From positions 1 to 41,713 of the forward strand of contig JAFUDV010000076.1 in the NCBI GenBank assembly GCA_017464245.1: 41,713 nt of DNA, given 5' to 3'. This document shows positions 15,599-24,453 of this stretch, piece by piece. How positions within the stretch are numbered: the stretch's first letter is position 1; every line of letters begins with the position of its first letter. Source of the DNA: Bacteroidales bacterium (lineage in GTDB: Bacteria; Bacteroidota; Bacteroidia; Bacteroidales; UBA932). The translations under genes and the position numbers were made by a program. A model generated the notes under the pieces. That model was not told the DNA's origin and searched no databases. It saw only the letters and a list, made by a program, of their open reading frames with translations.

Positions 15599-16905
15599 TT
15601 TATCACCTGTTCCAATATCTCGAGCGCGCGGGGATGGACATCCCCGGCATGGGCCTGATGCACTACCTGTCCTTCCGGGCCATGATGGCCACGGTGGCGG
15701 CCATGCTGTTCGCCCTCCTGGCCGGCAAGCGGATCATCCGCATGCTGCAGCGCCACCAGATCGGGGAGACCGTCCGCGACCTGGGCCTGCAGGGACAGAT
15801 CGAGAAGAAGGGCACCCCCACCATGGGCGGCGTCATCATCATCCTCTCCATCCTCACCGGCGTCCTGTTGTTCTGCGACCTGACGAACATCTACGTGATC
15901 CTGCTGCTCGCCAGCACCCTGTGGTGCGGCGCCCTGGGCTTCACGGACGACTACATCAAGGTGTTCAAGAAGCGCAAGGAAGGCCTGTCGGAGAAGGCGA
16001 AACTCCTCGGACAGGTGGCCCTGGGCTTCATTGTCGCCCTCACCGTCTGGCTGAGCCCGGACATCGTGGTGCGCGAAAAGGTGGCCGACCCGGCCATCGA
16101 AGTCATCACGGACAATTCCGACCGCGACGTGAACACCGAGACGCAGGTCACGTCCGGCCGATACCAGGAGGAAGACGTGGTGAAGTCCACCAAGACCACC
16201 ATTCCCTTCGTCAAGCGCCACGAGTTCGACTACCGCTGGCTTTCCCCGTTCAAGGGAGCCTGGGGCTGGTATGCGAAATGGGCCATCTACGTCCTGATGA
16301 TCGTCCTCGTGATCACCGCCTGCTCCAACGGCACGAACCTCACCGACGGCCTGGACGGCCTCGCGGCGGGGACCTCGGCCATCGTCGGCGTGGTCCTGGG
16401 CGTCCTGGCCTGGCTGTCGGGCAACCTCATCGACTCCAACTACCTGAACATCATGTACATCCCCGGCACAGGAGAGATCGCCATCTTCCTGTCCGCCTTC
16501 GTGGGCGCGCTCATCGGCTTCCTCTGGTACAACTCCTATCCGGCGCAGGTGTTCATGGGCGATACCGGGAGCCTCACCATCGGCGGCATCATCGGCGTGA
16601 GCGCCGTCCTGATCCGCAAGGAACTCCTCCTCCCCCTGCTGTGCGGCATCTTCTTCGTGGAGAGCCTCTCCGTCCTGATGCAGCGGAGCTATTTCAAGTG
16701 GACGAAGAAGAAGTACGGCGAAGGCCGCCGTATCTGGTCGATGACCCCGCTCCACCACCATTTCCAGGACAAGAAACAGGTCCCGGGACAGGTCCTGATC
16801 CCCAAACCCGTCCCCCCGCAGCACGAAGCGAAGATCACCGCCCGCTTCTGGATCGTGGGTATCATCCTGGCGGTCTCCACCCTGGCATTGTTGAAGATCA
16901 GATAA
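15595..16905 (+). CDS. mraY: Phospho-N-acetylmuramoyl-pentapeptide transferase MraY
   Basis: MraY transfers phospho-MurNAc-pentapeptide from UDP to undecaprenyl phosphate, making lipid I on the inner face of the cytoplasmic membrane. The 436-residue protein is polytopic, with about ten hydrophobic segments. It contains the GTPTMGG loop, the Mg-binding GFTDDYIKVFKKRKEGL, the nucleotide-site NLTDGLDGLAAG, and the C-terminal MTPLHHHFQ. A hydrophilic insert of about 50 residues between about 160 and 215 (with NTETQVTSGRYQEEDVVKS) makes it longer than the E. coli enzyme, as in other Bacteroidota. It overlaps murE by ATGA, and murD starts 7 nt after its stop. Confidence 0.97.
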   Translation: MIYHLFQYLERAGMDIPGMGLMHYLSFRAMMATVAAMLFALLAGKRIIRMLQRHQIGETVRDLGLQGQIEKKGTPTMGGVIIILSILTGVLLFCDLTNIYVILLLASTLWCGALGFTDDYIKVFKKRKEGLSEKAKLLGQVALGFIVALTVWLSPDIVVREKVADPAIEVITDNSDRDVNTETQVTSGRYQEEDVVKSTKTTIPFVKRHEFDYRWLSPFKGAWGWYAKWAIYVLMIVLVITACSNGTNLTDGLDGLAAGTSAIVGVVLGVLAWLSGNLIDSNYLNIMYIPGTGEIAIFLSAFVGALIGFLWYNSYPAQVFMGDTGSLTIGGIIGVSAVLIRKELLLPLLCGIFFVESLSVLMQRSYFKWTKKKYGEGRRIWSMTPLHHHFQDKKQVPGQVLIPKPVPPQHEAKITARFWIVGIILAVSTLALLKIR

Positions 16906-16912
16906 CAAGGAT

Positions 16913-18253
16913 ATGGCAAGAGTCGTCGTTCTGGGCGGCGCCGAAAGCGGAGTAGGTGCAGCCGTCCTCGCAAAAGTGAAAGGTCATGACGTCTTCCTCT
17001 CGGACAAGGGGAAGATCAAGGAAGAGTACGCCGCCACGCTCCGGAAGTGGGACATTCCCTTCGAGGAAGGGCAGCATACGGAGGAACTCATCCTCAATGC
17101 CGATGAGGTCGTGAAATCCCCCGGCATCCCGGGCACCGTGCCCATGGTGCGGAAGCTCCGGGACCAGGGTACGCACATCGTGTCCGAGATCGAGTTCGCG
17201 AGCCGGTACGACTCCGCGAAGAAGATCTGCATCACGGGTTCCAACGGCAAGACCACGACCACGTCCCTGATCTACTATCTCCTGAAGAACGCGGGGCTCA
17301 ACGTGGGCCTGGGCGGCAACATCGGCAAGTCCTACGCCTATCAGGTCGCGACCGAGCACTTCGACTACTACGTCCTGGAAATCAGCAGCTTCCAGCTGGA
17401 TGACGTGTACGACTTCAAGCCGGACATCGCCATCATCACCAACATCACCCCGGACCACCTGGACCGCTACGACCACAAGATGGAGAACTACGTCGCGGCG
17501 AAGTTCAACATCACCAAGAACCTCACCCCGGACGACTGCTTCATCTTCGACAGCGACGACGACATCACCATCGGCCATCTGGACAACATCATCCTCCGCT
17601 GCAAGATGCTCCCCTTCTCCCAGAAGAAGGAGGTGGAGGAAGGCGCCTTCCTCCGCGACGAGAAGATCGTCCTCCGCTACGAGAAAGAGGAGACCGACCT
17701 GTACCTCCAGGAACTCGCCCTGGGCGGGAAGCACAACATCTACAACTCCATGGCGGCCGCCCTCGCGGCGAAGGCCACGGGCATCGACAACGAGGTGATC
17801 CGCAACTCCCTCGCCACCTTCCAGCCCATCGAGCACCGCCTGGAGCCGGTCCTTTCGATCAAGGACGTGCTGTACATCAACGACTCCAAGGCCACCAACG
17901 TGGATTCCGCCTGGTACGCCCTCGAGTGCCAGAAGAAACCTGTGGTGTGGATCCTGGGCGGCACCGACAAGGGCAACGACTACTCGGTCCTCGACGACCT
18001 TGTCCGCGAGAAGGTGAAGGCCATCGTGTGCCTCGGCGTGGACAACGCGAAGATCCATGCCGCCTTCGAAGGCATGGTGGGCAGCGACCGGATCGCCGAC
18101 GCGCTCTCCGCCGAGGAGGCCGTCCGCAAAGCCTCGAAGTTCGCCGAGCCCGGGGACGTGGTGCTCCTCTCCCCCTGCTGCGCCAGCTTCGACCTGTTCA
18201 AGAACTATGAGGACCGCGGCGCCCAGTTCAAGGCCGCCGTCCGCGCACTGTAA
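16913..18253 (+). CDS. murD: UDP-MurNAc-L-alanine--D-glutamate ligase MurD
   Basis: MurD adds D-glutamate to UDP-MurNAc-L-Ala in the cytoplasm. The 446-residue protein shows an N-terminal nucleotide-binding fold (VVVLGGAESGVGAAV), the ATP loop ITGSNGKTTTTS, the LEISSFQLD signature, the central NITPDHLDRY, the INDSKATNVDS motif and the C-terminal LLSPCCASFDLFKNYEDRG that is typical of MurD. It has the usual length. It is read 7 nt after mraY and 5 nt before ftsW. Confidence 0.97.
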   Translation: MARVVVLGGAESGVGAAVLAKVKGHDVFLSDKGKIKEEYAATLRKWDIPFEEGQHTEELILNADEVVKSPGIPGTVPMVRKLRDQGTHIVSEIEFASRYDSAKKICITGSNGKTTTTSLIYYLLKNAGLNVGLGGNIGKSYAYQVATEHFDYYVLEISSFQLDDVYDFKPDIAIITNITPDHLDRYDHKMENYVAAKFNITKNLTPDDCFIFDSDDDITIGHLDNIILRCKMLPFSQKKEVEEGAFLRDEKIVLRYEKEETDLYLQELALGGKHNIYNSMAAALAAKATGIDNEVIRNSLATFQPIEHRLEPVLSIKDVLYINDSKATNVDSAWYALECQKKPVVWILGGTDKGNDYSVLDDLVREKVKAIVCLGVDNAKIHAAFEGMVGSDRIADALSAEEAVRKASKFAEPGDVVLLSPCCASFDLFKNYEDRGAQFKAAVRAL

Positions 18254-18258
18254 GAGCC

Positions 18259-19683
18259 ATGGCCAGGGAGAAAACGGAGAAAAGAAGCAGGAAACGCTTC
18301 AGTGTCTGGAACTGGATGGAGGGTTTCAGAGGGGACAAGGTCATCCTGATCGTGGCCCTGCTCCTCATGCTCACGTCCGTCATCTCCGTGTTCTCGTCCA
18401 CCCCGCTCCTCGCCCTGGAGAAGGGCATCGACCGGATCAGCATCATGACCTCGCAGCTGAAGGTCGTGGGCATCGGCGTAGTCGTCATCCTGCTCCTGTA
18501 CATCTTCGGAAGGAGCCGGGCCTACCGGCTGGTCGGTCGGTTCGGGTTCATCCTGTCGCTCGCGATGCTCGTCATCCTGGTGGGGAACCTGAACCTCGGG
18601 ATCGTGCAGGCCGGCGAGATCAACGGCGCCCGCCGCATCATCAAGGTGTTCGGGAAACAGCTCCACGTCTATGAGTTCGTGAAGGTGTTCATGGTCCTGT
18701 ACCTCGCCTGGGCGCTGGACGCCTACAAGCGGGGCGAACTGAGCCTCACCCGCTTCCTGGCGGGGCGGTTCCCGAAGATGGCCTGGATCGACACGCCCAT
18801 CTGGCAGAAGGTCGTCTATATCTACGCCCCCGTCCTCCTGACGCTCATCCTCGTGATGACGGGTTCCAACTCGTCGGCCCTGTTCCTCGGGCTCGTGCTG
18901 GTGCTCATCATCATCATCGGCGGCGTGCGGTTCAAGGACCTGCTGGCCTTCGGGCTGGTCGCGGTCGTAGGCATCGGCATCGTCGTGGTGGGGCACAAGA
19001 CCGGCCTGCTGAAGAACAACCGCCTGGACACCGCCATCAGCCGCATCACCAACGACGACTCCGAGACGATGGACATCCTCCTGAACGCCCGTCCCGGCTC
19101 GTCCGAATACGAGGCGGCGCGGGACGAGCTCCGGCAGCCCGTCGGCGCCCTCCTCGCCATCCAGGAAGGCGGCCTGCTGGGGAAGGGCATCGGCAACAGC
19201 ACCCAGAAATACGCCGTTCCCGTCATCTTCGGGGACTACATGTTCAGCTTCCTCGTGGAGGAGACCGGCATCCTCGGAGCCGTCCTCCTCATCCTCCTGT
19301 ATTTCAGCCTCCTGGCCCGCGGGACCACCGTGGCGAAGGACTGCGACGACTACTTCGACAAGATCGTGGTCGCCGGCCTCACCATCCTCGTGACCGGGCA
19401 GGCCTTCATGCACATGATGGTCAACGTCCACTTCCCGCTGGTCCCCCAGACCGGGCAGACCCTGCCCCTGGTGAGCCACGGAACCACGTCCTTCCTCGTC
19501 TTCAGCGCCGTGTTCGGCATCCTGCTGTCCATCAGCCGGGAGACCTACCTGAAGATGAAGCGGCGCGAGGCCAACGCCATCTCCATCATCGAACACCAGG
19601 ACGAGATCCAGACCCGGCTGGACGACCTGGACATGCTGGATTCCCGGGAAGAAAACGAAGACCCGAATGACTATGGAGCATAG
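18259..19683 (+). CDS. ftsW: FtsW, SEDS-family septal peptidoglycan glycosyltransferase
   Basis: FtsW polymerises lipid II at the septum together with FtsI. The 474-residue protein begins with a basic cytoplasmic tail and has about ten membrane segments. Conserved stretches include the loop NGARRIIKVFGKQLHVYEFVK, the GLLGKGIGNSTQK region, and PQTGQTLPLVSHGTTSF near the C-terminus. An extra cytoplasmic C-terminal tail of about 45 residues is acidic (SREENEDPND). The last 17 nt overlap murG, the longest overlap in the cluster. The gene next to murD and murG supports FtsW rather than RodA. Confidence 0.95.
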   Translation: MAREKTEKRSRKRFSVWNWMEGFRGDKVILIVALLLMLTSVISVFSSTPLLALEKGIDRISIMTSQLKVVGIGVVVILLLYIFGRSRAYRLVGRFGFILSLAMLVILVGNLNLGIVQAGEINGARRIIKVFGKQLHVYEFVKVFMVLYLAWALDAYKRGELSLTRFLAGRFPKMAWIDTPIWQKVVYIYAPVLLTLILVMTGSNSSALFLGLVLVLIIIIGGVRFKDLLAFGLVAVVGIGIVVVGHKTGLLKNNRLDTAISRITNDDSETMDILLNARPGSSEYEAARDELRQPVGALLAIQEGGLLGKGIGNSTQKYAVPVIFGDYMFSFLVEETGILGAVLLILLYFSLLARGTTVAKDCDDYFDKIVVAGLTILVTGQAFMHMMVNVHFPLVPQTGQTLPLVSHGTTSFLVFSAVFGILLSISRETYLKMKRREANAISIIEHQDEIQTRLDDLDMLDSREENEDPNDYGA

Positions 19684-20806
19684 ACCGATACGCGCCATCA
19701 TCAGCGGAGGCGGCACGGGCGGGCACATCTTCCCGGCCATCTCCATCGCGAACAAGCTCAAGGAACTGAACCCCGACACCGAGATCCTCTTCGTCGGCGC
19801 CACCGGCAAGATGGAGATGGAGAAAGTCCCGGCGGCCGGATACCGGATCGTGGGCCTCCCCATCGTGGGGATGCAGCGGCAGCTGAACCTGAAGAACGTC
19901 GTGAACGACCTCCAGGTCCCCTTCCGGATCGCCAGAAGCATCTCCATGGCCCGGCGGATCATCCGCGAGTTCAAGCCCGACATCGCCATCGGCGTGGGCG
20001 GGTATGCCAGCGCTCCCCTCCTGATGGCCGCCACCCGGATGAAGGTCCCCACCCTCATCCAGGAGCAGAACGGTTTCGCGGGCGTCACGAACAAGCTGCT
20101 GGGAAAGCGCGTGGGCAAGATCTGCGTCGCCTACGAAGGGATGGAGAAGTTCTTCCCGGCGGAGAAGATCGTCATGAGCGGCAACCCCATCCGCAAGGAA
20201 GTCTCCCTGCCCCCGACCGCCGGAATGAAGGCCGATGCCATGGACTTCTACGGCCTGGATCCGGATAAGAAGCACCTCTTCATCGTGGGCGGCAGCCTCG
20301 GCAGCGGCACGCTGAACCGGTCCATGAAACGCTGGATCGAGAACGGCTGCCCCGGCGGCGAAGACGTCGAAATCATCTGGCAGTGCGGACGGTATTACAA
20401 GAAGGGTGCGGACCAGTTCATGGAAGAGCATCCGGTGCCGTCCATCCGTCATTACGACTTCATCGCGCGGATGGACCTCGCCTATGCGGCGGCCGACGTC
20501 GTCGTCTCCCGCAGCGGCGCCAGCACGGTCTCCGAGCTGTGCGCCATGGAGAAGGCGGCGATCTTCGTCCCTTCCCCGAATGTGGCGGAGGACCACCAGA
20601 CGCACAACGCGATGGCCCTGGTCCGCAAGGACGCGGCCCTCATCGTCAAGGATGCCGACGCGCCCGAAAAACTGATGGCCGTCGCGACGGAACTCCTCCG
20701 CGACCCGGAAAAGACCGCCCTCCTCGGGGCGAACGCCGGCAAGATGGCGCTCCGGGACGCGGCGCAGGTGATCTGCGACGAAGCGTATAAACTGGTGAAA
20801 GCATGA
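19667..20806 (+). CDS. murG: UDP-GlcNAc:lipid I GlcNAc transferase MurG
   Basis: MurG adds GlcNAc to lipid I to make lipid II at the inner face of the membrane. The 379-residue GT28 glycosyltransferase has the N-terminal loop ISGGGTGGHIFPA, the VGGYAS loop, the QEQNGFAGVTNK segment, and the C-terminal donor site VGGSLGSGTLN with SRSGASTVSELCAM. Two starts are possible, MTMEH at 19667 or the second Met at 19673; both overlap the end of ftsW and I kept the first. It overlaps murC by ATGA. Confidence 0.96.
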   Translation: MTMEHRPIRAIISGGGTGGHIFPAISIANKLKELNPDTEILFVGATGKMEMEKVPAAGYRIVGLPIVGMQRQLNLKNVVNDLQVPFRIARSISMARRIIREFKPDIAIGVGGYASAPLLMAATRMKVPTLIQEQNGFAGVTNKLLGKRVGKICVAYEGMEKFFPAEKIVMSGNPIRKEVSLPPTAGMKADAMDFYGLDPDKKHLFIVGGSLGSGTLNRSMKRWIENGCPGGEDVEIIWQCGRYYKKGADQFMEEHPVPSIRHYDFIARMDLAYAAADVVVSRSGASTVSELCAMEKAAIFVPSPNVAEDHQTHNAMALVRKDAALIVKDADAPEKLMAVATELLRDPEKTALLGANAGKMALRDAAQVICDEAYKLVKA

Positions 20807-22149
20807 AGAACGTCTATTTCATAGGAATCGGGGGCATCGGCATGAGCGCCCTCGCCCGGTACTTCAAGTTCCGGGGATATGCGGTGTCCGGCTATGACAA
20901 GACCCCGTCGGACCTGACGGCGGCCCTCGAAGCCGAAGGCATCCCTGTCCATTACGAGGACCGTCCGGACCTCGTCCCGGCGGACGTGGAGGAGACCCTC
21001 GTCATCTATACGCCGGCTATCCACGAACTGGGCGAACTGGACGCCGTCCGCGAAAAGGGCTACCGCCTGATCAAGCGCTCCCGCGCCCTCGGCGAGGTCG
21101 CCCGGGGTCAGCGCTGCCTCGCCGTTGCCGGAACGCACGGAAAAACAACCACTTCCACCCTGACCGCCCATATCTTCACCGAGAGCGGAGAGGGCTGCAC
21201 GGCCTTCCTGGGCGGCATCTCCCGCAACTACGGGACCAACCTCCTCATGAGCAAGGGCGACGTGGTCGTGGCCGAGGCCGACGAGTTCGACCGTTCCTTC
21301 CACCAGCTTTTCCCGGAAATCGCCGTGATCACCGCCATCGACGCGGACCACCTGGACATCTACGGGGACTATGCCCATGTCCTCGAGTCCTTCCGCGTCT
21401 TCGCCTCCCAGGTGAGCGGCACCCTCATCCTCAAGGAGGGACTGCCCGTCACCGCGGCCGACACGAAAGCGCACATTCTGACCTACCATTATACCCGTCC
21501 CACGGCAGACTTCCATGCCGAGAATCCCCGTCCGGACCCGCTGGGGCATTTCATCTTCGACCTCCGTTACCCGGGCGGGGTCATCCGCGACATCCGCGTG
21601 GGCGCACCCGGCTGGGTCAATGCCGAGAACAGCGTCGCCGCGGCCGCCATCGCCCTCACCTACGGGCTGGAACCGGAAGCCGTGAAGCACGCCATCGGGA
21701 CCTTCCAGGGTGTCAAGCGCCGCCTGGAGGTGCACGTGAACACCCCGACGGTCTCCTATGTCGATGACTACGCCCACCATCCGGCGGAGCTCGCGACGGC
21801 CATCTCGTCCCTGAGGGACATCTTCCCCGGCCGCAAGCTCACGGCCGTCTTCCAGCCGCACCTGTACACCCGCACGCGGGACTTCGCCCCCGAATTCGCG
21901 GAGGCCCTCAGCGCCGTGGACAAGCTCATCCTCCTGCCCATCTACCCCGCCCGCGAAGAGCCCATCCCGGGTGTCACCTCCGACATCATCCTGTCGGCCG
22001 CAACCGCCCCGGAGAAGGTGCTCGTCCCCAAGGAGGAGCTGATGGAATACCTTGGAAAAGAACCCGTTGATGTGCTCGTCACCTTCGGGGCCGGCAACAT
22101 CGACCGGTTCGTCGGGCCCATCACCGAACTGCTGAACGCCCGCACATGA
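20803..22149 (+). CDS. murC: UDP-N-acetylmuramate--L-alanine ligase MurC
   Basis: MurC attaches L-alanine to UDP-MurNAc, the first stem-peptide step. The 448-residue protein has the N-terminal FIGIGGIGMSALARY, the ATP loop VAGTHGKTTTSTL, the Mg/ATP-site EADEFDRSF, and the MurC-type YVDDYAHHPAEL with FQPHLYTRTRDF. In this organism the murC gene lies after murG and overlaps both neighbours by ATGA. Confidence 0.97.
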   Translation: MKNVYFIGIGGIGMSALARYFKFRGYAVSGYDKTPSDLTAALEAEGIPVHYEDRPDLVPADVEETLVIYTPAIHELGELDAVREKGYRLIKRSRALGEVARGQRCLAVAGTHGKTTTSTLTAHIFTESGEGCTAFLGGISRNYGTNLLMSKGDVVVAEADEFDRSFHQLFPEIAVITAIDADHLDIYGDYAHVLESFRVFASQVSGTLILKEGLPVTAADTKAHILTYHYTRPTADFHAENPRPDPLGHFIFDLRYPGGVIRDIRVGAPGWVNAENSVAAAAIALTYGLEPEAVKHAIGTFQGVKRRLEVHVNTPTVSYVDDYAHHPAELATAISSLRDIFPGRKLTAVFQPHLYTRTRDFAPEFAEALSAVDKLILLPIYPAREEPIPGVTSDIILSAATAPEKVLVPKEELMEYLGKEPVDVLVTFGAGNIDRFVGPITELLNART

Positions 22150-22919
22150 AGCCCGTCGTCCGCTACATCGTCGCGGCATCGGCCGTGACCGCCTGCCTGT
22201 TCCTGTGGCTCCTGGGTGACCGGATGGCCGCCGGGGCCCGCCATGAGGTCACCTGCAAGGGGGTCGATGCGGTCATCGCCGACAGCCTGGAGCGGAAGTT
22301 CATCACCCCGGACGACATCCGCGACTGGATGAAGGATTACGGGACCTACGTGGGGCTCCGGCTGGACAGCGTGGACCTCCGCAGGGTGGAGACGATCATC
22401 GACGCCAAGAGCGCCGTCCGCAAGAGCCAGGCCTGGCTCACCGACGACGGCCTGCTCCACGTGAGCGTCACCCAGCGGGAGCCCGTCGTGCGCTTCCAGG
22501 GCCCCTCCGGCGGCTTCTATGCCGACCGCGAAGGCTTCCTCTTCCCCCTCCAGTCCCGCCACACCGCCCGGGTGCCGGTCGTGGACGGAGCCCTTCCCAT
22601 CCAGCCGGAGAAGGATTTCAAGGGAGAGGCCGGGACCGAGGCGGAGCGCCGTTGGGTGGAATCCGTCCTCGCCCTTGTCCGGTATCTGGGCGCCCGCCCG
22701 GAATGGGCCGGCATCGTGGGACAGATCAACGTCCGGAAAGGCGGAGAGATCGTGCTCATCCCCCGGGAGGGGCAGGAGCGGTTCCTGTTCGGCCATCCCA
22801 CGGACATCGACGCCAAGTTCTCCCGCATCCGGAAGTACTACGAGGGCATCGCCCCGCTGGAGAACGGCTACCGCACGGTGGACGTGCGCTTTGACGGACA
22901 GATTGTTTGCAAGAAATAA
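22146..22919 (+). CDS. ftsQ: FtsQ-like division protein
   Basis: A bitopic membrane protein expected to connect the FtsBL pair with the rest of the divisome. The 257-residue protein has a short N-terminus, one membrane segment at about residues 6-24, and a periplasmic part. The latter starts with a POTRA-like stretch (CKGVDAVIADSLERKFITPDD) and a beta-domain containing RKSQAWLTDDGLLHVSVTQREPVVRF, the FtsQ-like hallmark. It contains RKGGEIVLIPREGQERFLFG, a typical 'expressed as absolute value' strand pair. FtsQ is poorly conserved in Bacteroidota; position between murC and ftsA supports the call. Confidence 0.88.
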   Translation: MKPVVRYIVAASAVTACLFLWLLGDRMAAGARHEVTCKGVDAVIADSLERKFITPDDIRDWMKDYGTYVGLRLDSVDLRRVETIIDAKSAVRKSQAWLTDDGLLHVSVTQREPVVRFQGPSGGFYADREGFLFPLQSRHTARVPVVDGALPIQPEKDFKGEAGTEAERRWVESVLALVRYLGARPEWAGIVGQINVRKGGEIVLIPREGQERFLFGHPTDIDAKFSRIRKYYEGIAPLENGYRTVDVRFDGQIVCKK

Positions 22920-22930
22920 CACTACGCGAT

Positions 22931-24451
22931 ATGGATGAAAGATACATTGCATCGATTGACTTAGGAACATCGAAGTTCGGCCTCTGCGTCGCCCGGGTCA
23001 AAGGGGACGACGTCCAGGTCATCTACTACAAGGAGACGCCCTCCGCAGGCATCCGGGCCAGCGTGGTCCAGAACCCGATGAAGGCGTCGGCCCCGCTCAA
23101 GAAGGCCATCGAGGAGGCCGAGAACGAACTCATGATCAAGATCCTGCAGGTGGTCGTGGGCATGCCCCGGTCCGACGTGGGACAGGAGACGGCGACCGGC
23201 CGGATCGTCCGGTCCAACCCCGACGAGTACATCTCCGAGGAGGAGGTGGAGAACCTGAAGGCGATGGCCCTGGAGTCCTATCCGCTGGACGACGCGAACA
23301 GCCAGATCATGTACGGGGCCGTGGCGCAGTCCTTCTCCATCGACGACCAGATCCAGCTCGTGGAAAGCGACGTCGTGGGCACCCTCTCCAGCGGGCTGGA
23401 GGGCAATTTCAAGGTGTTCATCGGCAGCCGCCGGGCCACCACCGCCGTGGACAAGATCTTCAATTCGATGGGTATCGCCATCGCGAAGAAATACTTCCTT
23501 CCGGACGTAGTCGCGAAGACCGTCCTCTCCGAGGAGGACCGCCAGAACGGCGTCGCCCTCGTGGACGTGGGCGCGGGCGTGACCTCCGTGGCCGTGTACC
23601 ACGGCGGCATCATGCGTTCCTATGCGGCCATCCCCTTCGGCGGCCGGACCATCACGAGCGACCTCCGCACCGAGTGTTCCATCTCCGAGGAACTCGCGGA
23701 GAAAATCAAGGTCAAGTTCGGCGCCTGCATGCCCGGGAAGCTCGCCTCGCTGAGCGAGAAGGTCCTGCAGATCCGCCTGACGGAGCCTTATAAGGAAGTG
23801 AGTGTCAAGTACATCTCCGAAGTCATCGACGCACGGAGCCGCGAGATCATCGACGCTATCCTCTACTACATCCAGGAGAGCGGGCTGGAGAACAACCTGC
23901 GCGGCGGCATCGTCCTCACCGGCGGCGGAGCCTCCCTCGTGAACTTCGCGAACCTGTTCAAGGAAGTGTCCGGGTACGACGTGCGCATCGGCTTCCCGAG
24001 GCACCTGTTCTCCGCTTCGGTGGGGACCGGCGTGTACAACCCGTCGGCGACGTCGGCCATCGGCATGGTCCTCGCGGCCAAGGAAGACCGGCTTCCGGAC
24101 TGCATCACCCGCCCCGAGCCGGTGTGGGCCGACGCCCCCGAGGCCGCGGAAGAGGAGCCGGCGGAGGAAGAGACCGCCGAGGGCGCGTTCTTCGTTCCGG
24201 ACGCCACCTACGAAAGCGGCGAGCAGGGCACGCTGATTCCCGAAGAGGAATACGGCGAGGTCCCCGCACCCGCCCAGGAGGAGGAGCCTGTCAAGGAAAA
24301 GAAGAAAAAGGAGCCCAAACCCAAGAAGGAGCCCAAGCCCCGCAGGGAGCGCATCTTCTGGAAGAAACTCGGCGAGAACGTAAAGACGGGCCTGCTGAAC
24401 TTCTATGACGAAGTGACGCGGGAGGATGACGAAAACGAAAACAAGCAGTAG
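22931..24451 (+). CDS. ftsA: FtsA, actin-like divisome anchor
   Basis: FtsA polymerises on the membrane and tethers FtsZ. The chosen start MDERYIASIDLGTSKFG puts the phosphate-1 loop at the usual distance from the N-terminus; an in-frame ATG 24 nt earlier would overlap ftsQ. The 506-residue protein has the actin-fold motifs DVGAGVTSVAVY (phosphate-2) and VLTGGGASLVNF (adenosine). A long charged linker follows, Glu/Pro-rich and then Lys-rich (about 400-480), and the C-terminus has a probable amphipathic membrane-targeting helix (FWKKLGENVKTGLLNFYDEV). The extended linker is longer than in E. coli FtsA (420 residues). ftsZ starts 2 nt after the stop. Confidence 0.95.
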   Translation: MDERYIASIDLGTSKFGLCVARVKGDDVQVIYYKETPSAGIRASVVQNPMKASAPLKKAIEEAENELMIKILQVVVGMPRSDVGQETATGRIVRSNPDEYISEEEVENLKAMALESYPLDDANSQIMYGAVAQSFSIDDQIQLVESDVVGTLSSGLEGNFKVFIGSRRATTAVDKIFNSMGIAIAKKYFLPDVVAKTVLSEEDRQNGVALVDVGAGVTSVAVYHGGIMRSYAAIPFGGRTITSDLRTECSISEELAEKIKVKFGACMPGKLASLSEKVLQIRLTEPYKEVSVKYISEVIDARSREIIDAILYYIQESGLENNLRGGIVLTGGGASLVNFANLFKEVSGYDVRIGFPRHLFSASVGTGVYNPSATSAIGMVLAAKEDRLPDCITRPEPVWADAPEAAEEEPAEEETAEGAFFVPDATYESGEQGTLIPEEEYGEVPAPAQEEEPVKEKKKKEPKPKKEPKPRRERIFWKKLGENVKTGLLNFYDEVTREDDENENKQ

Positions 24452-24453
24452 CC